22,471 nucleotides of DNA. Origin: an uncultured Eubacteriales bacterium. Lineage in GTDB: Bacteria; Bacillota; Clostridia; Oscillospirales; Oscillospiraceae. Of this stretch, positions 13,781 to 21,567 are shown piece by piece. The translations under genes and the position numbers were made by a program. The stretch lies in contig UQUO01000031.1 in the NCBI GenBank assembly GCA_900544295.1, positions 1 to 22,471 of the forward strand, in the 5' to 3' direction. A model generated the notes under the pieces. That model saw only the letters and a list, made by a program, of their open reading frames with translations. It did not search any database and was not told the origin of the DNA. Each line of letters starts with the position of its first letter. Positions within the stretch are counted from its first letter, which is position 1.

Positions 13781-14887
13781 TCATTCACCCTCCTTGACAA
13801 AACTTACGGAGGAGCCGGATTCGGGCCTGATGCCAACGTAGGTAGTGCCGACGCCGAGCTCCAGCGGTGTGCCGTCTTTTAGATAGTAGCGGAAGGGATC
13901 CGTGTTCGACTCTCGCTCCCAGGTGATCTCGACGCATTTGCCGCCGCAGACGAACCAGCCCTCACCCGTGCCGGTGGTGCGTACGCGGAGCCTGCCCGCA
14001 CTGTCGATGACGGAAACGTCCGTTGTGAGGAAGAGCAGGTTTTTGAAGGTCATCTGCACGCCCGCGTCGTCATCCACATACTCGGAGCCGTACTCGAAGG
14101 CGTAGTAGAGGCCGTTGTTGTCGTTGTATTCAAAGCTGGTGGTTTTGAAGCTGTTGTAGCCGATCTCGGCATAGAGCGCCTCGTCAGCGCATTGCTCTGC
14201 GGCGTCCTCGGAAAAGCTGAGGCCGTAGTCATAGGCTCCGTCCTCGTGCGTGAGGGAGAAGCCCTCGCCCTCGGCAGCTTCTATGAGCTTTTCACCGATG
14301 CAGAAGAGGCTGTGCTCGATGCCGTAATACATCCTGTCAGGGTCGCGGTAGAAGGCGCCCTCAACATAGGTGCGCAGGACGCCGTCCAGGTGGTCCACGT
14401 CGTAGCCGCTCATCTCGGTGTAGCTCTCCTCGCTGCCTCCAGCGTGGACGACAATGGCGTCGTAAGAGATGCCGACGTCGGCGTAATAGGGGCGAATACT
14501 GCGCAGGCTGCCTATTTTCTCAACATCGCTGATGTCGGTGAAGATGGCCATCATGCGCGTGACGCCGCCCTCCGCGGGTATCTCATAGACGATCTCCGCC
14601 TGGGATACGCCGCACTGGGGCAGGGCCTGCTGGATGTTGTTTATCATGATGGCATAGGGCCGGTTTTCGCTTATGTCCTCCTCCATAGGCTCGCCGCTGA
14701 GGGGGTTCGTGTAGGGCAGGGGAGTGGGTGTCGGCTCCGGCGTGGGGCTGGGCGTGGAGCTTGGGGGCGGCGTAACGTCCGAAACAGGCTCGGGCAGGCC
14801 GCTCTGCTCCGGGGGGAGAGTCCCGCATGCGGCAAGTGAGAGCAGCATCGCCGCGGCGAGGGCGGCGCAAATTATCTTTCTTTTCAT
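13781..14887 (-). CDS. DUF3048 (YerB-like) lipoprotein
   Basis: A 368-aa protein with a lipoprotein signal peptide and lipobox LSLAAC (Cys21), then a Pro/Thr/Ser/Glu-rich spacer (about 40-60). The DUF3048 domain follows, with NPLSGEPMEEDISENRPYAIMINNI and QAEIVYEIPAEGGVTRMMAIF. Bacillus YerB is the named relative; its biochemical role is not established. The mature protein would be anchored to the outer face of the membrane. The frame is open up to 15565, but only the ATG at 14887 gives the lipoprotein signal, with GAGG 8-9 nt upstream. It is the first gene of an operon with the RarD-like permease. Confidence 0.9.
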   Translation of the reverse strand: MKRKIICAALAAAMLLSLAACGTLPPEQSGLPEPVSDVTPPPSSTPSPTPEPTPTPLPYTNPLSGEPMEEDISENRPYAIMINNIQQALPQCGVSQAEIVYEIPAEGGVTRMMAIFTDISDVEKIGSLRSIRPYYADVGISYDAIVVHAGGSEESYTEMSGYDVDHLDGVLRTYVEGAFYRDPDRMYYGIEHSLFCIGEKLIEAAEGEGFSLTHEDGAYDYGLSFSEDAAEQCADEALYAEIGYNSFKTTSFEYNDNNGLYYAFEYGSEYVDDDAGVQMTFKNLLFLTTDVSVIDSAGRLRVRTTGTGEGWFVCGGKCVEITWERESNTDPFRYYLKDGTPLELGVGTTYVGIRPESGSSVSFVKEGE

Positions 14888-14920
14888 CGCTGAGACCTCG
14901 CTATGACAAGTATACAGCCC

Positions 14921-14971
14921 ATAATACTCCCGCGTCCGGCAGTTGTCAAACACGGCCGAGGGTGTTAAAAT
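14921..14971. promoter_or_regulatory. Back-to-back divergent promoters sharing one -35
   Basis: Minus strand for the DUF3048 gene: TTGACA (14944-14949), 17 nt, TATTAT (14921-14926). Plus strand for the TIGR01440 gene: TTGTCA (14943-14948), 17 nt, TAAAAT (14966-14971). The two -35 hexamers overlap in the same 7 bp. Confidence 0.8.
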
Positions 14972-15001
14972 ATAAAAAACAAAATGAATGGAGATGCTGT
15001 C

Positions 15002-15550
15002 ATGTACGATGAAATAAAAAGTCAGGCGCGCGCAGCCATGCAGGAGCTGCTGGAGCTGGCGGCTCCCAGACCGGGCAGCCTGGTGGTCGTCGGCTGCTCT
15101 TCCAGCGAGATAATGGGCAGCAGGATAGGCAAGGGCAGCACGCCCGAGGCGGCTGAGGCCGTCGTCGAGGCCATATACCCGCTCATAGAGGAGCGCGGGC
15201 TCTATCTCGCGGCCCAGTGCTGCGAGCATTTGAACCGCGCCCTGATAGTGGAGCGTGAGGCGGCGGAAAAGTTCGGCTATGAGCCGGTCTGCGTCATTCC
15301 GCAGCCGAAGGCTGGCGGCTCCTTTGCCACGGCTGTGTGGAAGCGTATGAAGGACCCCGTCCCTGTGGAGCATGTGCGCGCCTCGGCGGGGCTGGATATC
15401 GGCTGCACGCTGATAGGCATGCATCTGAAAGAGGTCGCCGTCCCTCTGCGCCTGGCGGTCAAGCACATAGGCGAGGCGCCGGTAAGCGCAGCGCGCACGC
15501 GCCCGAAGCTCATCGGCGGCGTCCGCGCCGTGTACCCGGAAAAGGTGTGA
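15002..15550 (+). CDS. UPF0340/TIGR01440 family protein (YwlG-like)
   Basis: A 182-aa protein matching the UPF0340 family in length and sequence: LVVVGCSSSEIMGSRIGKGS near the start, then LAAQCCEHLNRALIVEREAA and ASAGLDIGCTLIGMHLKEVAVPLR. The biochemical function is unknown; members are soluble and widespread in Firmicutes. The ATG at 15002 is preferred because GGAG lies 8 nt upstream; the in-frame ATG at 14984 would place that site inside the gene. It is a single-gene unit with its own promoter and terminator. Confidence 0.9.
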   Translation: MYDEIKSQARAAMQELLELAAPRPGSLVVVGCSSSEIMGSRIGKGSTPEAAEAVVEAIYPLIEERGLYLAAQCCEHLNRALIVEREAAEKFGYEPVCVIPQPKAGGSFATAVWKRMKDPVPVEHVRASAGLDIGCTLIGMHLKEVAVPLRLAVKHIGEAPVSAARTRPKLIGGVRAVYPEKV

Positions 15551-15551
15551 A

Positions 15552-15585
15552 AAAAGCCGCCGCACGACACCGTGCGGCGGCTTTT
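15552..15585. terminator. Bidirectional terminator between the TIGR01440 gene and secG
   Basis: An 11-bp GC-rich perfect stem (15556-15566 with 15571-15581), ACAC loop, T's on the right and A's on the left. It serves the two convergent genes. Confidence 0.87.
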
Positions 15586-15601
15586 GTTATTGAAACTAAG
15601 C

Positions 15602-15829
15602 TCAAACGAAGTGCAGGGCGAGAGTGAGGACGACGAAAGCGAGGCCGACCCACTTGGTGGCCTTGGCAAGCTTCGCGTCAAGCGTCTTGGCCTTGCCCTT
15701 GGAGAGGAAGGTGTCCGCGCCGCCGGCGATGGCGCCGGAGAGGCCGGAACGCTTGCCGGACTGGAAGAGGACAATGACCGTGACGGCGAGAGCGGAAAGC
15801 AGCTGCAAGATCGTGAGAGCGATGTACAT
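15602..15829 (-). CDS. secG: Preprotein translocase subunit SecG
   Basis: A 75-aa protein with two membrane helices (about 2-22 and 55-74) joined by the SecG-typical glycine-rich loop: VLFQSGKRSGLSGAIAGGAD, followed by TFLSKGKAKTLDAKLAKATK. SecG is the small non-essential subunit of SecYEG and assists SecA-driven export. The AAAGGA ribosome binding site is about 10 nt upstream of the ATG. It has its own promoter (TTGAAA-N17-TATAGT). Confidence 0.95.
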   Translation of the reverse strand: MYIALTILQLLSALAVTVIVLFQSGKRSGLSGAIAGGADTFLSKGKAKTLDAKLAKATKWVGLAFVVLTLALHFV

Positions 15830-15882
15830 TTAAATTCAATCCTTTCGGTATCGTAAACACTTATGTCAAACAGTGCTTAGAT

Positions 15883-15911
15883 ACTATACCACACCATATA
15901 GCGGTTTTCAA
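15883..15911 (-). promoter_or_regulatory. Sigma-A promoter of secG
   Basis: Minus strand TTGAAA (15906-15911), 17-nt spacer, TATAGT (15883-15888), about 54 nt upstream of the secG start. Confidence 0.8.
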
Positions 15912-15944
15912 GCAGAATTTTTCCCAAATGCAAGGTTTTCTCAC

Positions 15945-15980
15945 AAAAAATGCTTTGCGCCCCGGCTATGGCCGGGGCGC
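15945..15980 (-). terminator. Terminator of the small lipoprotein gene
   Basis: A 10-bp stem GCGCCCCGGC/GCCGGGGCGC (15957-15966 with 15971-15980) with a 4-nt loop. On the minus strand six T's follow at 15945-15950. Confidence 0.75.
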
Positions 15981-15987
15981 AGGCGCT

Positions 15988-16191
15988 TCAGGCTCCCGAA
16001 GTGGGCATAGCGGAGCTCTCAGGCATGGGCGAGTTGTTGACGCTGGCCGTGGGGACCGGCTTGGGCGACTCGCTGACCTTGGCGGTGACTTCGGGCTTGT
16101 CGGTGACAACGCCGTCGTCCATCCTTGCGCAGCCGGAGAGCACGCACACGAGCGCCGCAGCGCTCAGGAAACATGCAAGCAGCTTCTTCAT
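15988..16191 (-). CDS. Small lipoprotein of unknown function
   Basis: A 67-aa protein: signal peptide with lipobox VLSGC (Cys21), then only about 46 mature residues. These are rich in Pro, Ser, Thr and Val (for example ESPKPVPTASVNNSPMPESS) with no recognisable fold. The ATG at 16191 is chosen because AAGGAG lies 6 nt upstream; an in-frame ATG at 16206 would place that site inside the gene. It stands alone with a good terminator. It would be a short membrane-tethered tail on the outer surface; function unknown. Confidence 0.75.
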   Translation of the reverse strand: MKKLLACFLSAAALVCVLSGCARMDDGVVTDKPEVTAKVSESPKPVPTASVNNSPMPESSAMPTSGA

Positions 16192-16233
16192 GGCTATCTC
16201 CTTCATAAAAAGTTTACGACCATATGATGCTCT

Positions 16234-16276
16234 TTTTCGCGAAAATTATGTTGCATTTTTTAAAAAATCATATAAT
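16234..16276 (+). promoter_or_regulatory. Rubrerythrin promoter region with two palindromes
   Basis: TATAAT at 16271-16276 is a clear -10. A -35 is not clear; TTGCAT (16251-16256) is only 14 nt away. Two perfect 12-bp palindromes, TTTTCGCGAAAA (16234-16245) and TTTTTTAAAAAA (about 16256-16267), lie at the expected -35 position and just above it, so a regulator may act here. Confidence 0.5.
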
Positions 16277-16324
16277 ATAGGTGTGCACGGTTAGTGCTGA
16301 TAAACACATAGGAGGAATAATATA

Positions 16325-16864
16325 ATGGAACTAAAAGATAGCAAGACCTTTCAGAACCTTGCCACTGCTTTTGCGGGCGAGGCTCAGGCCCGTGTAAAAT
16401 ATGAGTACTATGCCTCTCAGGCGAAGAAGGACGGCTATGAGCAGATTGCCGCCTTCTTCACCGAGACCTCCGGCAACGAGAAGGAGCATGCCAAGCTCTG
16501 GTACAAGCACATGGCGGGCGGCAAAGTCGGCCCCACCACCGAGAATCTGAAGCTGGCCGCCGCCGGCGAGAATTACGAGTGGACCGAGATGTACGCCGAG
16601 TTCGCCAAGGTCGCCCGCGAGGAGGGCTTTGTGGCCATCGCCATGCAGATGGAGGGCGTCGCCGCCATCGAGAAGCAGCACGAGGAGCGTTACCGCGCCC
16701 TGCTCAAGAATATCGAGGAGGCCCAGGTCTTCACCCGCGTGGGCGAGCAGGTCTGGATCTGCCGCAATTGCGGCCACGTCCACGTTGGCCCCAGCGCCCC
16801 CACCGTATGCCCTGTCTGCGCCCATCCGCAGGCCTATTTTGAGCTGCGCTGCCAGAACTACTGA
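16325..16864 (+). CDS. rbr: Rubrerythrin
   Basis: A 179-aa protein. An N-terminal ferritin-like four-helix domain (1-135) has the diiron ligand motifs [26 protein letters not shown] and [16 protein letters not shown]-terminal rubredoxin-like FeS4 domain has CRNCG (Cys146, Cys149) and CPVC (Cys162, Cys165). Rubrerythrin reduces hydrogen peroxide in the cytoplasm of anaerobes, taking electrons from rubredoxin or NADH-linked reductases. AGGAGG lies 8 nt upstream of the start. It is a single-gene transcript ended by a strong terminator, which fits an anaerobic host. Confidence 0.96.
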   Translation: MELKDSKTFQNLATAFAGEAQARVKYEYYASQAKKDGYEQIAAFFTETSGNEKEHAKLWYKHMAGGKVGPTTENLKLAAAGENYEWTEMYAEFAKVAREEGFVAIAMQMEGVAAIEKQHEERYRALLKNIEEAQVFTRVGEQVWICRNCGHVHVGPSAPTVCPVCAHPQAYFELRCQNY

Positions 16865-16877
16865 TACTTGCGATATT

Positions 16878-16914
16878 AAAAAACCGGCATGGCCACAGGC
16901 CATGCCGGTTTTTT
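16878..16914. terminator. Bidirectional terminator between rubrerythrin and aminotransferase genes
   Basis: A 12-bp perfect stem (16883-16894 with 16898-16909) with a 3-nt loop and flanking A and T runs of six. It serves both convergent genes. Confidence 0.9.
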
Positions 16915-16924
16915 GTTTAGCATA

Positions 16925-18106
16925 TCAGCCCTCAAAGAAGACCTCCTTGAAGGCAGGCAGGGAGCGCTCTATCATCTCCTTGGAGACGCAGTAGCTCAGG
17001 CGGAAGTAGCCAGGCACACCGAAGGAGTCGGAGGGGACGATGAGCAGGTTTTTCTTCTTGGCGATCTCAGCGAAGGCCATCGCGTCCCCGCCGGGGGCCT
17101 TGACGAAAAGGTAGAAGGCGCCCTGGGGCTTGGCGCACTTGTAGCCGATTTCGGTCAGACCATTGTAGAGCAGGTTGCGGTTGACGTCGTAGGCTTCGAG
17201 GTCGGGCATGATGTCGCAGCACTGGGCAACGGCGCGCTGGATGAGCGAGGGGGCGCAGACGTGGCCCAGCATACGGGAAGCGCCCGCGACGGCGGCAAAG
17301 ACGGTCTTGGAATCCGTCACGTCGTCGGCCACGAGGACGTATCCGATACGCTCGCCCGGCAGGCTGAGGGACTTGGACCAGGAGTAGCAGACGATGGTGT
17401 CCTTGTAGATGTTGGGGATAAAGGGAACCTCAACTCCATCGTAGACCAGCTCCCTGTAGGGTTCGTCGGCGATGATGTAGACGGGGTGGCCGTACTTCTC
17501 AGCGGCTGCTCCAAGAATGTCCGCAACCTTGCCGAGGGTCTCAGCGCTGAAGACAACGCCGGAGGGGTTGTTGGGGGAGTTTATGATGACGGCCTGGGTG
17601 TGCTCATTCACGAGGGATTCGAGCGCGGCAAGGTCTATCTGGAAGCTCTCGGTGTCAGCCGGGACCATGACGAACTTGTTGCCGGAGGATTCAATGAAGG
17701 GCTTGTACTCAGGGAAGAAGGGGGCGATGGCAATGACCTCGCTGTCCTCGCAGGCGAGGGCCGTGAGCGCCGCCATGAGCGCCGGGGCAGCGCCGCAGGT
17801 AAAGAAGAGGTTCGCGGGGCTGATCTGCTTTCCAAAGCGCTCGGTGAGGTTTTTGGCCACGGCGGCGCGGATGCTGTCATCGCCCGGGCCGCTGGTGTAG
17901 CCGTGGACCTTGATGCTGCTCTCGGTGTCGAGTATCTCATGGATGCTTCGATTGACTTTTTCGGGCGCAGGGATGGAGGGGTTGCCGAGGCTGTAGTCAA
18001 AGACGTTCTCCTCGCCGACGATCTTGGCCTGCTGCCTGCCGTACTCGAACACCTCGCGGATATAGGAGCGGACGCTTCCCAGAGCATATGCTGTTTGGTT
18101 GACCAT
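16925..18106 (-). CDS. Class I/II PLP-dependent aminotransferase
   Basis: A 393-aa protein of normal fold-type I length. Motifs are SLGNPSIPAPE (39-49), INSPNNPSG (175-183), ADEPYRELVYDG (213-224), and the PLP-binding YSWSKSLSLPGERIGY with Lys245 and the conserved phosphate-binding Arg253. It transfers an amino group between an amino acid and a 2-oxo acid. The aspartate-aminotransferase-like subgroup is likely, but the substrate is not certain. The ATG at 18106 follows AAGGAGG 8 nt upstream; the longer frame to 18196 lacks such a site. It is monocistronic. Confidence 0.92.
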   Translation of the reverse strand: MVNQTAYALGSVRSYIREVFEYGRQQAKIVGEENVFDYSLGNPSIPAPEKVNRSIHEILDTESSIKVHGYTSGPGDDSIRAAVAKNLTERFGKQISPANLFFTCGAAPALMAALTALACEDSEVIAIAPFFPEYKPFIESSGNKFVMVPADTESFQIDLAALESLVNEHTQAVIINSPNNPSGVVFSAETLGKVADILGAAAEKYGHPVYIIADEPYRELVYDGVEVPFIPNIYKDTIVCYSWSKSLSLPGERIGYVLVADDVTDSKTVFAAVAGASRMLGHVCAPSLIQRAVAQCCDIMPDLEAYDVNRNLLYNGLTEIGYKCAKPQGAFYLFVKAPGGDAMAFAEIAKKKNLLIVPSDSFGVPGYFRLSYCVSKEMIERSLPAFKEVFFEG

Positions 18107-18175
18107 GCTGAATTCCTCCTTGAATATTGTGATATCTCTTGTAAATAATAGACGACAAATCGTTAGAAATACGAA

Positions 18176-18235
18176 ACCTGTGCGACAGGTAATCAACTGC
18201 TAACATTATAAACACCATACCGGCCATGCCGTCAA
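18176..18235 (-). promoter_or_regulatory. Aminotransferase promoter and palindrome
   Basis: Minus strand TTGACG (18230-18235) and TATAAT (18205-18210), with a rather long 19-nt spacer. Downstream of the start site lies an inverted repeat ACCTGT-GCG-ACAGGT (18176-18190), a possible operator in the roughly 90-nt leader. Confidence 0.6.
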
Positions 18236-18256
18236 GAGCTTTTTGCCAATGGCGGC

Positions 18257-18290
18257 AAAAAAAGGCGGCCGAGGTGTTCCTCAGCCGCCT
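18257..18290 (-). terminator. Terminator of the CapA-like gene
   Basis: A 12-bp stem with one mismatch (18263-18274 with 18279-18290), 4-nt loop, followed on the minus strand by seven T's (18257-18263). Confidence 0.85.
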
Positions 18291-18309
18291 GAAACGCTGT
18301 TTTGGGGTC

Positions 18310-19632
18310 CTATTCCTCCGTCGCGGCCGCAGCGTCCTTCACGGCGGAGTCGAGCTCCGCGCCGAAGAACTCGTGAACTGCCTCAAGGGCGTCGGCCATG
18401 TCGCGGTAGACTTCGTCTGTGATGAATTCCCAGGGGGTACCGGACTCATAGGAGTTTATGGCCGCGTGCAGGTCCACCATGCGGTAGTGCCAGCCGTAGT
18501 CGTTTATACCGTAGTCGTAGAGGTCTGCCATGTAGATGGGTTTGTAGCTGACGTCGGATATCCAGACCTCGCCGGTGTCGGTGTCCTTGGTGAGCTGGAT
18601 GTTTACAAGGGCGGAGATGTCCGTGTACTCGTCGTTCTGGCAGGAGAGCATGTTGCCGAGGCTGTAGCAGATGAAGCCGGTGCGCTCGTTGCCCTCGGCG
18701 TCCTTGACAGTGCGCAGCTCCATGCGCTGAGGCACGCGGCAGTGTCCGCCAATGATAATGTCCGCGCCGTTTTCAAAGAGGAAATCGGCAATCTCTACCT
18801 GCTGCTCGTTGGGCTCCGTGGCAAACTCGGTACCCCAGGACATAAAGACAAAAACGATGTCCGCGCCCGCCTCCCTGGCGGAAGAGATGTCGGCCTGCAT
18901 GAGGTCGTAGTCGATCTTTGTGCCGCCGCTGAGGTAGTCCAGGGCGCAGATGCTGGCCGCGTACTCAAAGCCCGCGACAGGGACGCTGTTTGTATCGCAG
19001 GTGTAGGCGAGGAAGGCGACGTTTATGCCGTTTATGTCGGCCATGTAGCGGTTTCCGCTCGCGTCGCGCTCCTCCTGGGTGCGGTAGGTGCCGACGTGGC
19101 TTAGCCCGGCGGCGTCAAGGGTGTCGAGCGTGTAGTCGATGCCGTCCTTAAAGGAGTCCACACAGTGGCTGGTCGCGGTGTTCACAAGGTTGAAGCCCAC
19201 CTGGGCGATGGAGGCAGCTAGGTCGGTCGGGGACTTGAAGAGGGGGTAGGCCGTGTAGTTGGCGCCCTCGGCGAAGGTGGTGACGAGGGAGCAGACTGAA
19301 TAGTCTGCGCTGGCTATGAAATCCTTGAGAATGCCGAAAATAGGCACATAGTCATAGCCGGTGTCTCCCATGGCCTCGCCGTTGAGGCCGGTGTGCATGA
19401 CGATGTCGCCGCCGACTGCGAGGGTCGAAGTGACGGTGTTCACGTGCTCGGGACTGGGCTCCGGGGTGTTTTCAGGCTCGTCCGTCGGGGGCAGGGTGCC
19501 GGCCACAACGGGGGGAGCAGAATTCTCCGCGGGGGCGTTGGGCTTCACGAGGGACGCAATCACGATGACGGCGACGACGAGCACAATGGCCGCCAGGACC
19601 GTGATGAGAACTATTTTAAACTTCTTGTTCAT
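18310..19632 (-). CDS. CapA/PgsA-family membrane-anchored protein
   Basis: A 440-aa protein with one N-terminal membrane anchor (about 6-29), a Pro/Glu/Thr-rich linker (about 35-63) and a CapA-type calcineurin-like metallophosphatase domain. Domain marks are LAVGGDIVMHTG, SLVTTFAEG, the block DIVFVFMSWGTEFATEPNEQ, and GADIIIGGHCRVPQRMEL. CapA/PgsA proteins are tied to poly-gamma-glutamate capsule production, but many Firmicute homologues occur without capB/capC, as here. Capsule synthesis is therefore not implied. GGAGGTC lies 4 nt before the ATG. It has its own promoter and terminator. Confidence 0.88.
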   Translation of the reverse strand: MNKKFKIVLITVLAAIVLVVAVIVIASLVKPNAPAENSAPPVVAGTLPPTDEPENTPEPSPEHVNTVTSTLAVGGDIVMHTGLNGEAMGDTGYDYVPIFGILKDFIASADYSVCSLVTTFAEGANYTAYPLFKSPTDLAASIAQVGFNLVNTATSHCVDSFKDGIDYTLDTLDAAGLSHVGTYRTQEERDASGNRYMADINGINVAFLAYTCDTNSVPVAGFEYAASICALDYLSGGTKIDYDLMQADISSAREAGADIVFVFMSWGTEFATEPNEQQVEIADFLFENGADIIIGGHCRVPQRMELRTVKDAEGNERTGFICYSLGNMLSCQNDEYTDISALVNIQLTKDTDTGEVWISDVSYKPIYMADLYDYGINDYGWHYRMVDLHAAINSYESGTPWEFITDEVYRDMADALEAVHEFFGAELDSAVKDAAAATEE

Positions 19633-19674
19633 ATCAGACCTCCAAGCGCCTAGCGGCGCGGTTTACAACTAAAT

Positions 19675-19703
19675 ATGATAGCATAGCGCCCTGCAAATTG
19701 CAA
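19675..19703 (-). promoter_or_regulatory. Sigma-A promoter of the CapA-like gene
   Basis: Minus strand TTGCAA (19698-19703), 17-nt spacer, TATCAT (19675-19680), 43 nt upstream of the start codon. Confidence 0.7.
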
Positions 19704-19718
19704 ATTTTTTGATATGCG

Positions 19719-19747
19719 TTGAAGCCGCGCGCCCGGCGTGTTAGAAT
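19719..19747 (+). promoter_or_regulatory. Sigma-A promoter giving a probably leaderless rRNA-methyltransferase mRNA
   Basis: TTGAAG (19719-19724), 17-nt spacer, TAGAAT (19742-19747). The ATG begins only 6 nt after the -10, so transcription should start at or next to the A of the start codon. No Shine-Dalgarno sequence is present. Confidence 0.6.
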
Positions 19748-19753
19748 GGGCGC

Positions 19754-21109
19754 ATGGACGATTTGAAGAAAAACGAAATATATGAGGCAGAAGTGACGGG
19801 CTTTACCTCCGAGGGTGCGGGCGTGTGCCGGATATCCGGCCGCGCCGTGTTCGTGCCGCGGGCGCTTCCTGGGGAGCGCTGGCGCGTGCGGATAGTCAAG
19901 GTGACTAAAACCGCCGTTTTCGGCAGGGGGGAGGAGCGCCTGACGAGCTCGCCCGAGCGTGTCGCGCCCGCCTGCCCGAATTTCGGCCGTTGCGGCGGCT
20001 GCGACCTCATGCACATGAGCTACGCCGCGGAGCTCACGATGAAGCTCGAGCGCGTGAACGAGGCCTTCCGCCGCATAGGCGGCCTGGAGCTCCGTGCGGA
20101 GCGCATAATCGGCTCTGACAGTGTGGAGGGCTATCGCAACAAGGCGGTATACGCCGTGGGCGAGACAGGGGAAGGCCCCGCCGCAGGCTTTTACCGCCCC
20201 GGCAGTCATGACGTAGTACCCGCGCCTGCCTGCCTGCTCCAGTCGGAGGAGGCCTCGGCCTGTGCGGGAGCCGTCGTCGCCTGGATGCGTGAAAACGGCC
20301 TGCACGCCTGGGACGGAAAGGAAGGCGTGCGCCATGTCTATACCCGCCGCGCGCGGGACGGCGCGGCCATATGCTGCGTCGTGGTGGGCAGGCGGCTCTC
20401 TCCGGCGCTGTCACTTTCTCTGACAGCAGCGCTGCGCGCGGCCTGTCCAAAGCTCGTCGGCGTCGTCGAGTGCGTCAACGCCTCGCCTGGCAATACCGTG
20501 CTTTCCGGGCAGCTGCGCACGCTCTGGGGCAGCGGTACGCTTCTGGATACCCTCTGCGGCAGCGAGTTCGAGCTGAGTCCGCGGGCCTTCTACCAGATAA
20601 ACCCGCCCCAGGCGGAAAGGCTCTATCAGCTGGCACTGGACTGTGCCCTGCCCAAGCCGGGCGGAACAGCGCTTGACCTTTATTGCGGCGCAGGGACGAT
20701 AAGCCTCTGCCTCGCAAAACGCGCTGCGCGCGTCATAGGCGCGGAAATAGTCCCCGAGGCGGTGGAGAACGCCCGTGCCAATGCAGCAAGAAACGGTGTA
20801 AAGAACGCAGAATTCATCTGCGCCGACGCGGGGGAGGCGGCCAAAGAGCTGAAAAACCGGGGCATGACCCCGGACGTGATAGTCGTAGACCCACCGCGCA
20901 AGGGCCTTGAAGCCGCCGCTCTGGAGCAGATAGCCTCCATGCATCCCCCGCGCCTGACCTACGTCTCCTGCGACCCCGCCACCCTGGCCCGCGACCTCAA
21001 GCGCCTGACAGAGCTGGGATACCGCGCCGAAAAAGCCGTCGCCGTCGATATGTTCCCGCGCACCTCACACGTTGAGACGGTGGCGCTGTTGATAAAGGAG
21101 TTGGAATGA
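19754..21109 (+). CDS. rlmD: 23S rRNA (uracil-5)-methyltransferase, RlmD/RumA family
   Basis: A 451-aa protein. An N-terminal TRAM domain (about 5-60) precedes the iron-sulfur cysteines CPNFGRCGGC (Cys74, Cys80, Cys83) and Cys160. A Rossmann SAM-binding domain follows, with ALDLYCGAGTISLCLAK, VVDPPRKGLE, and the catalytic-cysteine motif YVSCDPATLARDL. It methylates a uridine in 23S rRNA (U1939 for RlmD, U747 for RlmC; Firmicutes often have dual-use or paralogous enzymes, so the exact site is unsure). The start lacks a ribosome binding site; see the leaderless promoter. The next gene starts 1 nt after its stop. Confidence 0.92.
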   Translation: MDDLKKNEIYEAEVTGFTSEGAGVCRISGRAVFVPRALPGERWRVRIVKVTKTAVFGRGEERLTSSPERVAPACPNFGRCGGCDLMHMSYAAELTMKLERVNEAFRRIGGLELRAERIIGSDSVEGYRNKAVYAVGETGEGPAAGFYRPGSHDVVPAPACLLQSEEASACAGAVVAWMRENGLHAWDGKEGVRHVYTRRARDGAAICCVVVGRRLSPALSLSLTAALRAACPKLVGVVECVNASPGNTVLSGQLRTLWGSGTLLDTLCGSEFELSPRAFYQINPPQAERLYQLALDCALPKPGGTALDLYCGAGTISLCLAKRAARVIGAEIVPEAVENARANAARNGVKNAEFICADAGEAAKELKNRGMTPDVIVVDPPRKGLEAAALEQIASMHPPRLTYVSCDPATLARDLKRLTELGYRAEKAVAVDMFPRTSHVETVALLIKELE

Positions 21110-21110
21110 G

Positions 21111-21554
21111 ATGATATTTGAGTACAACCTTTCGAGATTCATCGACGCGCACAAGCGCGCTTACGAGCGTGCATTGGGAGAGATTCGCGGCGGCTATAAG
21201 GCCAGCCACTGGATGTGGTATATCTTCCCGCAGCTCCAGGGCCTGGGCCGGAGCAGCACAGCGCGGTACTACGCCATCCGCGACATAGACGAGGCCCGCG
21301 CCTTCATCGAGCACCCTTATCTCGGCGCCAACCTGCGCGAGATATCTGAGGCTCTGCTCCAGCTGGACTGCTCAGACCCCGTAGCCGTGATGGGCTGGCC
21401 TGACGATTTGAAGCTCCGCTCCAGCATGACCCTGTTTTCAAAGGCAAGCGAGGATAACGCCGTGTTCCTCGCCGTGCTGGACAAATATTACGGCGGCCAG
21501 CCGGACAGCGAGACGCTGAATATCCTCGCAAGGCAGGCCGCCGCACGGGAATAA
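21111..21554 (+). CDS. DUF1810 family protein
   Basis: A 147-aa protein matching the DUF1810 family in length and motifs: YNLSRFIDAHKRAYERALGEI, HWMWYIFPQLQGLG, ARAFIEHPYLGANLREISEAL and SSMTLFSKAS. The family is soluble and helical, of unknown function. It lies 1 nt after the rlmD stop with AAGGAG within rlmD, so it is probably co-transcribed. Confidence 0.92.
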   Translation: MIFEYNLSRFIDAHKRAYERALGEIRGGYKASHWMWYIFPQLQGLGRSSTARYYAIRDIDEARAFIEHPYLGANLREISEALLQLDCSDPVAVMGWPDDLKLRSSMTLFSKASEDNAVFLAVLDKYYGGQPDSETLNILARQAAARE

Positions 21555-21567
21555 TGGAGGCGCTAAA

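Noticed and set aside
14888..15565. N-terminal extension of the DUF3048 protein (594-aa frame)
   Set aside because: It overlaps the TIGR01440 gene in antisense and would bury the lipoprotein signal peptide.
18226..19104. 292-aa plus-strand frame opposite the CapA-like gene
   Set aside because: Antisense shadow; the minus-strand gene has a promoter, RBS, terminator and clear domain motifs.
18310..19632. Capsule (poly-gamma-glutamate) biosynthesis locus
   Set aside because: Only a CapA-like gene is present; no capB or capC homologues are nearby.
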